NCBI GenBank assembly: GCA_028023455.1
Contig: JAQFVV010012508.1
Location: forward strand, 3,031,877-3,095,876
Origin: Epiperipatus broadwayi
Taxonomy: Eukaryota > Onychophora > Udeonychophora > Euonychophora > Peripatidae
Direction of reading: 5' to 3'
Length of the DNA stretch: 64,000 bases
Below are positions 11,382 through 21,180 of the stretch, piece by piece (position 1 is the first letter of the stretch; every line of letters begins with the position of its first letter). The notes under the pieces were generated by a model. The model worked only from the letters and a program-made list of their open reading frames with translations. It had not been told where the DNA came from and did not search any database. The position numbers and the translations under genes are program-made.

Positions 11382-12450
11382 CTATATATTACACATATAG
11401 ACACAGGTATATAATAAAGCTGTGTGTTTCAGTTTAATTAAATAGAATAAACTCTCTGCATACAATACATTTTAATTAAAGTATAGCCACTATTAATATA
11501 CCATAACAGTGAAAATATTCACTTAAATTTAATAATTATTTGTGTGTTGATGTATGTTTACATGAAAGTACAAACTAAAAAATCTAATTTTTTTAAAAAT
11601 TTAAATATATATATTGGTATCATCATTATCATTATTTGATAACTTTTAAGTATCTATTATATTTATTCTAGAATAGTGTGTTCTTTTAATTCATAGGGTT
11701 AATTTTATTTATTAGATATTTACTAAGTAAAAAATAAAATATGTCTTATAATTACTTGAAAATGTGTCTTTTCTTAGGCAGACTAACAAAGAGCGAATCC
11801 TGAAAAGTTTCTCCATGTATATGTTGTTGTTGATGTTACATAACAGTTACCAATGCAAAGAGAATAGTGTAAGCCAGACATGCTGCCATTATCAAATATA
11901 TTCAGATTTATTTATTTATTTGTATACAGAAAAAGTTTATATGCTAATAGTTTACTTAGATAGATAAACTAAAACTTTAAAGACCGATAGCTAGTTATCC
12001 ATGTTGAAACTTTTTAAATACCCTGGATATGTCAAATGTTCAGCCAAACTTAAGCAAATTTAATGCTTACGTAAAAAAATGATTTCCTTATATTAATTCC
12101 TAACACATCTAAACTTATTTTATACATGTATTTTGGATTCATGCCCATATATTTTTTTGTATATTATTATTTTTCAGGATTTTGAAGTAAATACTATCGA
12201 TTTAGTTTCATTCCCTTGCCTCTTATCATGTACTACATGTAAAGATGACCAAATTATGAAAGAACAAAGAGCTTTATTTTTTTTTTGGTGAATTATTAAG
12301 TATGACTTCTTTATTCTGAATTTATAATAAATATATTTTAATTTTTTAAATCTGATTTGTTATTTTTCTTAATTAAAATTATAAAACTTATTTGATGCAT
12401 AGAAATAAGAAACTATATTAATTTACTTTATGGTAGTAAGATGTAGATAA
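11382..12450. other. No recognised feature
   Basis: AT-rich DNA between an FB-B palindrome and a small PLE-tag palindrome. A 67-codon open frame at 11764-11967 (ends in TEKVYMLIVYLDR) has no recognisable motif and I do not support it as a gene. Confidence 0.4.
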
Positions 12451-12451
12451 A

Positions 12452-12601
12452 TTAATATTTTTGGAAAAAAAACGTGTATTATTTTGCATTACAATCCAAT
12501 ATTTCGACGGACTAGCAATCGCCCTTATCTAGGTTGCTAGTCCGTCAAAATATAGGATTGTAATGCAAAATAATACACGGTTTATTCCCAAAAATATTAA
12601 T
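12452..12601. repeat. Palindrome carrying a PLE-type hammerhead-like tag
   Basis: The left arm (TTAATATTTTTGG, GTATTATTTTGCATTACAAT, CGACGGACTAGCAA) is repeated in reverse complement in the right arm (TTGCTAGTCCGTC, ATTGTAATGCAAAATAATAC, CCAAAAATATTAA), about 65 bp each around a ~15-bp centre. On the minus strand the centre reads CTAGATAAGGGCGATTGC then TAGTCCGTCGAAAT, a layout close to the PLE 3' tag (CTGATGA, stem, GAAA). It looks like two terminal pieces of one retroelement joined tail-to-tail. Confidence 0.65.
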
Positions 12602-12744
12602 ATATATATATATTATAACCTTGAGATATTGATCCATTGTGAATGATGAGTAGAGATGTCTGCCCATCCCTCCTATATGTATTAAATGGATTATGTCCTG
12701 TACATGAGGGGTCAGATTGACTTTAGGTCAACATGGGTATGATG

Positions 12745-13072
12745 AGAATTTTGGGCTCAGGGTGGTCTTTGAGCATTCCATCATCAGATTTTCAATTGGA
12801 TGGATGGTTGAAGAGTTGGAGTGTGGAGTAGATTGAAGCCTGTTCATTAAAGTATGAAGATTGGTTATCTTAATATATATCTGAGCACTTATTGCACGTA
12901 TGTGTAGAGATGATAATCTGGACCAACTGATGATTGCTGGTTTAGCATGAAATACGGATATTGGTGATTATTTATCTTTTCAACATATATGTGTTCAAGT
13001 GTATCAGTGTTATGAGATAGATTGGAGAGTGGTGGGTCGTCTCAAAGTCTGTGCTCATATACCCTACATATC
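12745..13072 (+). repeat. FB-B family single copy
   Basis: Matches the right arm of the 10.9-11.4 kb palindrome: GAGTGTGGAGTAGATTGAAG, CTGGACCAACTGATGATTGC, GGTGATTATTTATCTTTTCA, TGTGTTCAAGTGTATCAGTG. It extends further left (GAGCATTCCATCATCAGATT), sequence shared with 32335-32360. This shows the family body is longer than the palindrome arms. Confidence 0.8.
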
Positions 13073-13789
13073 GCTTTTAAATAAATAATTTTCCAATATT
13101 ATGCACTACAAATATATTTACATCATTTATACATTTTTATATGTTGTTTGAAAATTTTGTAGACGTATATTTCGCAAAAATATTAATGTATGAATGCCAA
13201 TTTAGTTTTTAATTATAATTAAATTAATCATAAAATTCTGCGTGAACGATTTTTAAAGAATTATTTATACTGCATATGGGTTTGCATTTATATCAAAAGA
13301 CTACATAAAAATTTTACAATAAAATAAAACATATCTTATATATTTAAATCAAAATGATTAAAAAAAGTTATCCACCGTTTTACGTATCTTCAAAACATGT
13401 CAGTTGGTTTTTTCAAAATAAACTCTTAAAATTAAAATTTAATAAATAATAATGTCACTAAAATGACAATAAGATATTAAATATTGATATGCAACACAAA
13501 TTTTAATTTAAAGTGGTTTTCCCCCTGACTTTGGCATATTGATGAATAGTAATAATATGAAAGGTAACTTATAGATTATTTTTTATATTACGATTAGAGT
13601 CTATGAACATAAAAGTCAACTTATTTAAGTATGTCACATAACACTCTCGTTCTAAATACATATTTGAAACGAGAGTATTTTGTAATATGATTATAATCTT
13701 AAACGTAACACATTCAAGCAAAATAATATATCAAATGCTTCTGTTATTATAAAAATAAATCACAATAAAAACTTTAAAAATAATAATAA

Positions 13790-14750
13790 TATAAAACACT
13801 ATTGTCAAGGCTTTCAACTGAGTCCTCATTAAGACTGTATAAAAATCGACATTACTCTACTAAGTGATAAACTCGAACATTTCACTATGTCAGCCAGGAA
13901 CAACTAATCAAAAAACTGTTCAACTTTGCGTTAATAGTACTCAAAGAATTCTTTATAGCATATGATTCTTTACCTTACGTTTTTTATCATGTGTCTCATA
14001 CATTAGTGAATAAAGTCCTCCGGATAACATATATGGCCAGTATTACTTTGATGAATAGAGAAAGCTGAATAAACTGTATCCATTATTATCTTTCTATATG
14101 TATATTTATGTTGTTGAAGATGATATTTAATATTTGTTTAGACTCACCTATAAATATTATCTTACAACTCGGTTGTTGGCATTCAATAGAATACATAACA
14201 CTACTTTTATTTTCTTTGCTTGTTATTACCTTAGAATTATTTATTAACCTATTAAGATTAGGCTGAGTCCTCCATGCCAACCTAAAATCTTGGCTTAAAA
14301 TTTTTTATTAATGTATTTGTTAATATTAGGAATAAAAGCTAGTGACATCCATGGTCTATCATTCACAATTATATTAGTACTTCTATTACATCTTTTATAA
14401 TGGTTCAACACAATTGATAATAGTCTCAGCTTATTATATCCCACTTTTATCAAATCCTGCATATAACAATCTATATTATCTTTATGAAATTCTTCGTTTG
14501 AACACAATCTCTGATTGCATTTTAAAAAAGCCCTAAAAACAGCCAACTTATGTGTTATAGGAACATTAGATGTTGGATGAATAAAGTCTTTACTATCCAT
14601 ATGCTTTAACACCATTTTATATACAAATTTATCAATCCACATATGATATTTGCAAATGCAGATACTTGATTAGCATTATCATCATTTTCCATAGACCATA
14701 ACAACCCATTGTGATTCTGCAAACCTTCAAAAATTTTCAGTAGTTGTAGA
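13790..14750 (-). mobile_element. Penelope-like element 3' half (PLE-1), 5' truncated
   Basis: Read on the minus strand this contains, in order, the end of a PLE reverse transcriptase, a connector, a GIY-YIG nuclease remnant and a hammerhead-like tag at 13833-13809 (AATGAGGACTCAGTTGAAAG). Its 5' edge at about 14750 abuts an inverted copy of the composite transposon end (14755-14798). This order of parts is that of a Penelope-like retroelement. It is inactive: truncated and frameshifted. Confidence 0.7.
13985..14745 (-). pseudogene. PLE reverse transcriptase C-terminus plus GIY-YIG nuclease, degenerate
   Basis: The conceptual product starts LLKIFEGLQNH (about 14745), shifts frame, and then reads DKFVYKMVLKHMDSKDF and HPTSNVPITHKLAVFRAFLK (frame 14642-14295). 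This matches the PLE thumb/linker pattern 'V.RKPT.TD.YL...S.HP..HK...VR.L'. After a one-base shift at a T run near 14290 it continues AWRTQPNLNRLINNSK and SSVMYSIECQQPSCKIIFIG (14280-14086), where YSIEC..P.CK..FIGE corresponds to the GIY...YIG strands. A further shifted piece reads HQSNTGHICYPEDF, the H...TGH helix. Motif residues are eroded, so no nuclease activity is expected. Confidence 0.7.
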
Positions 14751-14754
14751 TTAT

Positions 14755-14990
14755 GCACTGTACATCAACTGGTGGTGCTGTTTCTGTTTAAAAACAGAAT
14801 AATACCACTTTCATGGTCGAACCTACGGCTAATACATGACTGCGATCATAGTAGCTGTTTGAGATAGTGTTTACAAACATGGCCAATTCCTTCTGCATCT
14901 GAACAACTATGTCTACTAACAACACTATGATCATATAGTTAGCCATTTGCATTGTGGAACCAGTTCCTATTGTAACGGGCACACTTGCTG
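14755..14990 (-). repeat. Composite transposon end, copy B
   Basis: On the minus strand AAACAGCACCACCAG, TGATGTACAGTGCATAAT matches the right ends of copy A (1240-1270) and copy C (19109-19143). Bases 14878-14975 match 40-140 in direct orientation. Inside, GTTTCTGTTTAAAAACAGA is a short palindrome. A 64-codon open frame here has no motif and I do not support it. Confidence 0.55.
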
Positions 14991-15240
14991 TTACATTCTA
15001 ATAAATAAATTTAAAAATAAAAGTTCGCAGATAAAAACTTCTTTTTTAAGAATTAAAAGTTGAAAATTAATAAAAGTCATCTAAACTTTATATATATATA
15101 AAATCGCACAGATGAAAAATTATTAAAGGAAAACTTTATTAAAGAAAAAAAAGTATTTTAAAACTAAATTTTCAGAAAAAAAAAACTTAAAAGATTTAAA
15201 GATAAAAATATATCATTAAGAATGTACACCTGGGTCTCTT
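14990..15240. other. No recognised feature
   Basis: A-rich spacer with (TA) runs. Confidence 0.35.
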
Positions 15241-15244
15241 TTTA

Positions 15245-15375
15245 CGCGGACTTATTTAACACGATTTTGAAGTTACGTGATTCATGTTTCACCGGAAGTA
15301 AAACTCCGATATGTGCTATTACTTTAAATAATAAATTTCACACACTTACGTTATATTGAAAGTAATAGCACATTA
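15245..15375. other. 15-bp inverted repeat next to an ETS-like site
   Basis: ATGTGCTATTACTTT at 15311-15325 is perfectly reverse-complemented at 15359-15373, with a 33-bp spacer. Just upstream, CACCGGAAGTAAAA (15290-15303) contains the ETS-family core CCGGAAGT, and 15244-15275 is unusually CpG-bearing (ACGCGG, ACACGA, TACGTG) for this window. It could be a small transposon terminus or a regulatory segment; no transcript start can be assigned. Confidence 0.3.
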
Positions 15376-16790
15376 TTGGAATTCGACTTTCATCTTAGTA
15401 ATTTCAATATTTTCAGTGCTTTATAATAGTAAGATTTTATGCAATAATGAAATTAAAATCATGATTTCCACATTTTATTTATACACACATTAAATTTTAC
15501 AAGATTATAATGTAGATTTGTTCAAACACTGTGTGTGTTAATTTTGCATTTTAAATCACATTCTGTTTTTGCTTTTTAAAAAAGAACGTAATCAATTATT
15601 AATCATTTAGTGTCCACAAGTTTATTTTTAGAAGGTGAGTAATAGCAGTGGGCACAATTAAATTTGACAATTAAAAATTAAAAATTGATTTTTAATTGTA
15701 ATTAACAATTTAAAAATTACTTACGGCGACTTGTAATTAATGTGATGTGAAATTTGATTTTAAACGGAATTGAAAATTAAAAAATTAAAGACAAAAATAA
15801 GAATTTAATTTTTAGTTGTTAGTTTCATAAACAATTAATAAAATCATCATCTCAAAGATTAATTACTAATTACATTGTCACCAGAAAACCATTGACACAA
15901 CATGAGTGTGAAGTTGGTGCTAGTTGTATTACCTCTTGTGAAAAATCTGATTTTTTTACCAGTTTGCAAACGAACGTGTTTTTCGGCAAATAGCGATAAT
16001 AATTAAAACGTATATAAAAAAATGTAAATTACTGTACTGTAAATTATGCATAAAAATATATTTATTTTGAATAAAATTAAATATTATAGTTAAAAAAAGT
16101 TTGTCTTGTATCAATTTTTTTCAAATTTGAAATTTTTTATTAGTCATATTTTATTTCCTTATTTTTTTTTGTGTGCGAATTTTTAAGTAATTTTATGTTG
16201 GTGCTTTGCTTTTATGTGAATTTTGAAAAATCACAGACTGCATTCCCCCTTTTTCAATGTAAGTTACGTCTATTTTTGCACAATTTTGTTTGCGCGTGTT
16301 TTCTGAGGAACCTATCTATCGCGTAAAACAAGAACCAGGTGTATATAATTTAATTAATGTTATTGTGTAAAATGGAAATGATTATTTTCAATTAATAAAA
16401 GTAAACTAGCCCTTGGGCATCTAAAATGTATAATTAAAGGTCGGATAGGAGAAAAAAACAATAGGAACAGAATAGCCAATAAAAGAAATCCCTCAGGAAA
16501 TGGACCTCAATGAAAGGATCATCATCATCATCATGATGTAATGTCCACTGGATCCAAAAGTTTAATATAAAAGGAAAAGTTTAGAAATAAAAAAAGAAAG
16601 AGATGTGAAAGAAGAGGTGTGCTATATGTGTTAGTGCAGAGAGAGTTGAAGGAGAAGGGATTGAAAAGACGCACTCTTCAATCCCTTCAGTCTTTCTAAA
16701 AAAAAAAGAGAAAATGATCAATCGTTTTCCTACATTGCAGATCACAGGACATCAGGACAATTAACACTGGATCCCAAATGGCAATAAACT
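15376..16790. other. No gene; AT-rich with simple repeats
   Basis: Contains AATTAAAAATT-type low-complexity sequence (15655-15850), an ATCATCATCATCATGATG run at 16520-16537, and a 17-bp inverted repeat (GGGATTGAAAAGACGCA.. against CTTCAATCCCTTCAG) near 16658-16690. No supported reading frame. Confidence 0.4.
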
Positions 16791-16796
16791 GTTAAA

Positions 16797-16905
16797 GATG
16801 AACCTTTTAAAACTGTAAGAACTATATATATATATAATGAACATATATAGATGAACCTTTTAAAACTGTAAGAACTATATATATATATAATGAACATTCA
16901 TTCTA
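16797..16905. repeat. 53-bp tandem duplication
   Basis: GATGAACCTTTTAAAACTGT, AAGAACTATATATATATATA, ATGAACAT is repeated exactly 53 bp later (starts 16797 and 16850). A third, eroded copy follows around 16918 (TTTTAAAACAGTAAGAACT). Confidence 0.85.
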
Positions 16906-16974
16906 AAACTTTCCAGCATTTTAAAACAGTAAGAACTTTCATTCCAAAACTTTTTCAGAATTTAATAGAAATAG

Positions 16975-17155
16975 AATTTCCTATATATGTGTGTAAAGAT
17001 GATAGTCTGGACCAACTGATGATTGCTGGTTTTAGCATGAAATACGTATATTGGTGATTATTTATCTTTTCACCATATATGTGTTTAGGTGTATCAGTGT
17101 TATTAGATAGAGTGGAGAGAGGTGGGTGTGTGCTCATATACCCTATATTACATCT
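16975..17155 (+). repeat. FB-B family single copy, truncated
   Basis: Matches the outer half of the FB-B arm: GTCTGGACCAACTGATGATT, TATTGGTGATTATTTATCTT, GTGTATCAGTGTTATTAGAT, GAGTGGAGAGAGGTGGG and CTCATATACCCTATATTAC. The inner half is missing. Confidence 0.75.
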
Positions 17156-17159
17156 ATCT

Positions 17160-18115
17160 GACTAATGTAAATTATTTATTAATAATCAATTTTATTGAAT
17201 GTATTTTTTGTTTTTTAAAATCATTTCCATTATTAAGTTGTTTTTTTATTAAACTAAACTTTTAATAAATGTTAAATTTAAGTTGGGCATGAATAGCTGC
17301 ATAGATTTGTAAAGTTATATTAGTTTAAGGGAGGGTAAATATTAGATTATTTATTTCATAGTTAAATTGGGTTAATAGATTGGATATATTGGTGTAATTA
17401 GTAAATGTAGTATGAAGAGCCGCTACGTGCAGTATCACATTATATGCCGCACTTGGGCAAAATAAGTTCCACTTCGTACTGACCATCGGAAGCAGATGTA
17501 TTCCCTACTCCTTAGATTACCCCTTTAGCCTATGGAATAGGATAGTAAGACAGCAAAAAGGATCACAATCCCTTCCTATGGAGTTTTTTTAATTGTTCTT
17601 CTCTCCAGACAGATGTAACATTCCTGTACTGGATGAGAGACAATTTCTTCTCTTAACCATATTGTTCAGATGTGCATTCCTGACAGTATGGTATTGTGCT
17701 GTCGTATTCATGCTGCATTGAATACATCAATATATCAGATAGATTGGCATTGGTTTGACTGTAAACTTTTGGCCTAAGGTTAAAGCAGGGATAGAATATT
17801 TTCTTTTCAAATGCAATATATGTAGTCTATTCATACTTGACACTCAAATAAAATATTATTAAATTCATCTGTGCAAACTTCTAAAATAAAAAGTTAAATT
17901 GTAAATTAAAATCTAAAATAAAGTTATAATGTTTTATAAAAAAAATTAAAGTTATACTAAAATAATTCTAAATTTTACATATGTTTAATAAATGTTTGTG
18001 TGTGTTATTACTGGTAGTGGCTTCTTTTATTTTTTTAATATTGAAAATATTTTGGGATAAGAATTTATATTTTATAAATCTCTGCATTTTACTGAGCTAG
18101 TGGCATAAGCTGATG
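17160..18115. other. No recognised gene; one less AT-rich block
   Basis: Bases 17415-17790 are noticeably richer in G+C than their surroundings (for example GAGCCGCTACGTGCAG, CCGCACTTGGGC, ACTGACCATCGGAAGC), which usually marks foreign or formerly coding DNA here. On the minus strand a stretch reads PKVYSQTNANLSDILMYS then MQHEYDSTIPYCQEC before stops appear. I do not recognise it. Confidence 0.35.
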
Positions 18116-18118
18116 GTC

Positions 18119-18120
<2 letters not shown>

Positions 18121-18159
<39 letters not shown>

Positions 18160-18166
18160 CATATGA

Positions 18167-18201
<35 letters not shown>
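18121..18201. repeat. (AT)n microsatellite pair
   Basis: Two long TA runs (18121-18153 and 18169-18201) separated by a short ATTATATACATATGATTA segment. Confidence 0.95.
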
Positions 18202-18204
<3 letters not shown>

Positions 18205-18357
18205 TAATCAGATCTTAACTTATGTATCTGCCTATTATATAAATTTTCCAGGTTCCAATAGTCCAAATAGATGGTAGATCTGGACTTTATTTTGTAAAAT
18301 GTTTTGGTCAACTGTTGGTTTATTAGCCCATTGTGTTCAGGAGAAATACTTATAGTT

Positions 18358-19145
18358 ATGAATTCTAGTCATATGTGGTTAATAAATTTATTGATTCAAA
18401 GAATTTGTGTTGTGATTATTTGGTGTAAGTCAATTAACAGCTAGAACGTCAGTGTTGAATTGGTTGGGGCTTGAGCAAAGTGAGGCGGCATTTGTTGGAC
18501 TGCTTTGAATGATTCTAAATCAAACAGCATGCCTTTTGGGGGAAGATACTGTATTGTGGTTGTGATTTTTTGAGAAAGATAGATAGTGTGATGTGGTTGT
18601 GATTATTTTGGATAAGTTAATTAACACCCAGAAGAGCAAAGTGAGCCTGCATTTGTTTGACTGCTTTGAATTATTCGAAATCAAACAACATGCATTTTTG
18701 GGGAAGATAATTGACTACTTTGATTGATATATATTTATAAAAAAAAGCCTTTTCATTTATAAACAATACATCTTTTTATAAAACATGTAGTATAAGTAGA
18801 TTTTGAAATAAACCTGACATGTCACATAATATCAACAAAAAAGGAGGTTTTTTTTTTGTTTATATAAAACAAAATCTTTTTATAAAACATATATGAGAAT
18901 TCAAAATAAAAATCACATAATGTAACAACCCCCCCCCCCCACACACACAATTTTTAAAAATAAAAAAAAAGTATCCATTATAATTTAAAATTAAACAAAA
19001 AAAAAAAAGTTCCATTATAATGTACATTTTTTAGAAAAAAAGACGGTATATTTAAAACAAAAAAAACTAGAGGTCCGGTAAAGTTATATCGCTATGTTTT
19101 TAAAGAGAAACAGTGCCACCAGTAGATGTACAGTGCATAATTTAT
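18358..19145 (+). mobile_element. Composite DNA-transposon-like repeat, copy C
   Basis: Matches 549-1270: CATATGTGGTTAATAAATTT at 18371, then GAATTTGTGT, GTCAATTAACA, CGTCAGTGTT, GGCGGCATTTGTTGGAC and the shared right end AGCGATATAACTTT.. through AAACAGTGCCACCAG at 19109-19125. An internal duplication repeats the TGATTATTTGG..GTCAATTAACA..TTTGTTGGACTGCTTTGAA block at about 18410-18515 and 18600-18680. Low-complexity poly-C and poly-A tracts lie at 18930-19015. It ends in sequence adjoining a PLE reverse-transcriptase remnant. Confidence 0.55.
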
Positions 19146-20480
19146 GACTACCAAATTTTTTTTACAACATATGGTTCCCTACATATAAAAACATCATCCA
19201 CATATCTGCAATACAGGGTATTCTCACTTCTCACTAATATAGGACTTACTATATGCTTCTCTAGACTATCACCAAATTGTTTAATGCACCACTCACAGCT
19301 AAACCCATCAGCTATCTCTTCACCATTCTATATAATTGACTGCCATTTTCCAGCACAATATTCTTACTTATTCCATCCAACACAACCACAATTTTTACTT
19401 AATAGTTATCCATTTGATAAAGTGCTAGGATTATCTAATGCTTGAATATCCTGGCACCTCATTGACAAAGCCAGTAGCAGAAACTAGTGTGGGGTTGAGG
19501 ATATTTTGAAAAACTTGTTAAGAGCTTATTTGCAAACTTTTTATAAAACATTTGTAATTCAAGCTTGTTTAAATTAGGTCATGTGACATCTGACTTGATT
19601 TATTTGTAATTTTATTTTTTGCTATTAAGGCTTTGGTAATTTTATATTGCTAAAGTTATTAATATATGGTGTATCTGAACTTAGTTCAGTTCCATATGGC
19701 TATTTAAGTTAGATAGCTGGATTGGAAGACATATAGATGTCTAAAATTTCAGATTTTCTACTTAATAGTTATCCATTAGATAAAGTGCTGGGCTTTTTCT
19801 AGTATTTTTAATCTAATGCTTGAATATTCTGGCACCTCACTGATGAATCCAGTAGAAGAAACTGGTCTGGAGTTGAGGATATTCTGCAAAACTTGTTAAG
19901 AGCTTATTTGTGAGCTCTTTATAAAAGGTATCTTCTCCTACAGCATACCTTTAACAATTAGCAGATCTATTTTCTGAACCATATAACTCCACTATATCCA
20001 ATGACATCAACCTGTATCCTTTAATTGTAGCTGCCTTATCAATCCTGTCAACACAATTAAATGATCACTTCAATGTATATTCACCAAACCCAGTAAAATC
20101 CAAAATCCACTGCACTATAATCCTTAACAACTTCTGGTAATACGCTCTTGTCAATCATTAATTTCAACAGGGTATTAGGGTTGTGTGTTTTTACATTCTG
20201 TGGAACAAAAACAGCTGATGGCCAAACTTCCCAGTATTATTTTATCATTTTTAAGTTTCTTTGTTTTATACAACAGCCGTATTGTTATATTGTCATATTC
20301 AAGCAATAAATCACCCTCCACCAGCCTATGACTTAAAAGCATTTCTAAACGTTGAACAAAACATCAGGAATAGAATGAATTCACCTATTCTTGGTAGCTC
20401 TGATGTTTATAAGCATACTTTTATCAAGTGAAATTAATTTATCAGCCAGATGGAAAATGGAACTTAAGTGTTATTAAACT
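19137..20480 (-). pseudogene. Penelope-like element reverse transcriptase, fragmented (PLE-2)
   Basis: Minus-strand pieces read in order from 20480. The first reads VWPSAVFVPQNVKTHNPNT and LLKLMIDKSVLPEVVKDY (about 20240-20120). The second reads GYRLMSLDIVELYGSE (about 20020-19970), a candidate RT motif A (S.D...LY.S). After an interruption (19395-19925) come DGFSCEWCIKQ, QFGDSLEKHIVSPI and YCRYVDDVFICREPY with the RT catalytic YVDD (about 19215-19185). YVDD preceded by W/C-x-RY and followed by CREPY is characteristic of PLEs. Several frameshifts and stops are present; the product cannot be functional. The interruption consists of terminal-repeat-like units on the plus strand. Confidence 0.65.
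19395..19925 (+). repeat. PLE-type terminal-repeat units in tandem (HT1)
   Basis: CTTAATAGTTATCCATT, GATAAAGTGCT, TAATGCTTGAATAT, CTGGCACCTCA, AGAAACT and AAACTTGTTAAGAGCTTATT occur at 19397-19535 and again at 19760-19912, a period of roughly 365-380 bp. Both copies carry a hammerhead-like core: CATTGACAAAGCC.. AGAAAC at 19460 and CACTGATGAATCC.. AGAAAC at 19839. The full unit (19648-19925) also contains GGCTATTTAAG, TATA-like, at about 19700. The same unit sits on the minus strand at 59615-59892 directly against a PLE reverse transcriptase. That supports its being a PLE terminal repeat. Confidence 0.65.
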
Positions 20481-20699
20481 CATACCTAATTATACAAGGC
20501 TGGAGACAACATCTCACTTTTAGCACCTTGATTGTAAAAATTAAACAAGATTTAATATGTAAACTTTAAATTGATCATAGCTCAGTGTACATGTAAACAA
20601 AGGGAGTAAATCACACTCCTCAAGCTATGACTTAAAAGCATATTCAAGCAATAGTAAAAGTTATTTACATGCTGTAGAAATTAATAATACTTGTTTAAA

Positions 20700-21175
20700 T
20701 ATTAATTCTTATTAAACACAATGTCAGCACATAATACTTAAATAAGGCTATAACCTTAGTACATGCGCCTTGAGTGCTTAATTTATTACAAGACAGACCT
20801 CTACAAATCTAAAACAAGATTCAACTTTATAAAGATAAGAGTGGCCACTCTTATCTTCAACCTATTTTTCTAAATATATAGGCAAGTCTAAAACATTTTG
20901 ATTTGGGAGCGTGAAGCTAATAAATTCTTCACTGATTAAGTCCACTATTTCTGTTAAACATTAATGATCGTGAATTCTTTCCATTTACAATGAGTCAATA
21001 GATCTTAAATTTAGAAATATTTTGAATCAATTTAAAGTTTTAAATCTAGTTCTTATTAAGTGCAATGTTGTAAATCGAAAGATTTCATGATCATTAATGT
21101 TTAACAGAAATAGTGGACTTAATCAGTGAAGAATATATCAGCTTCATGCTCCCAAATCAAAATGCTTTAGATTTG
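20700..21175 (+). repeat. Family D unit (copy 3), inverted partner at 22305-22445
   Basis: AAGGCTATAACCTTAG at 20751, then GATAAGAGTGGCCACTCTTA, TCTTCAACCTA, TTGGGAGCGTGAAGC, TTCTTCACTGATTAAGTCCA matches the unit at 8816-9362. A second part (21065-21170) runs in the opposite orientation. The partner 22305-22445 carries GGTTGAAGATACGAATGACC and GCACTCAAGGTGCATG on the other strand. The pair encloses the FB-A array 21181-22312. Confidence 0.65.
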
Positions 21176-21180
21176 AGCCA

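Noticed and set aside
19113-19445. 110-codon plus-strand frame
   Set aside because: It is the antisense shadow of a PLE reverse transcriptase; the YVDD box reads on the minus strand.
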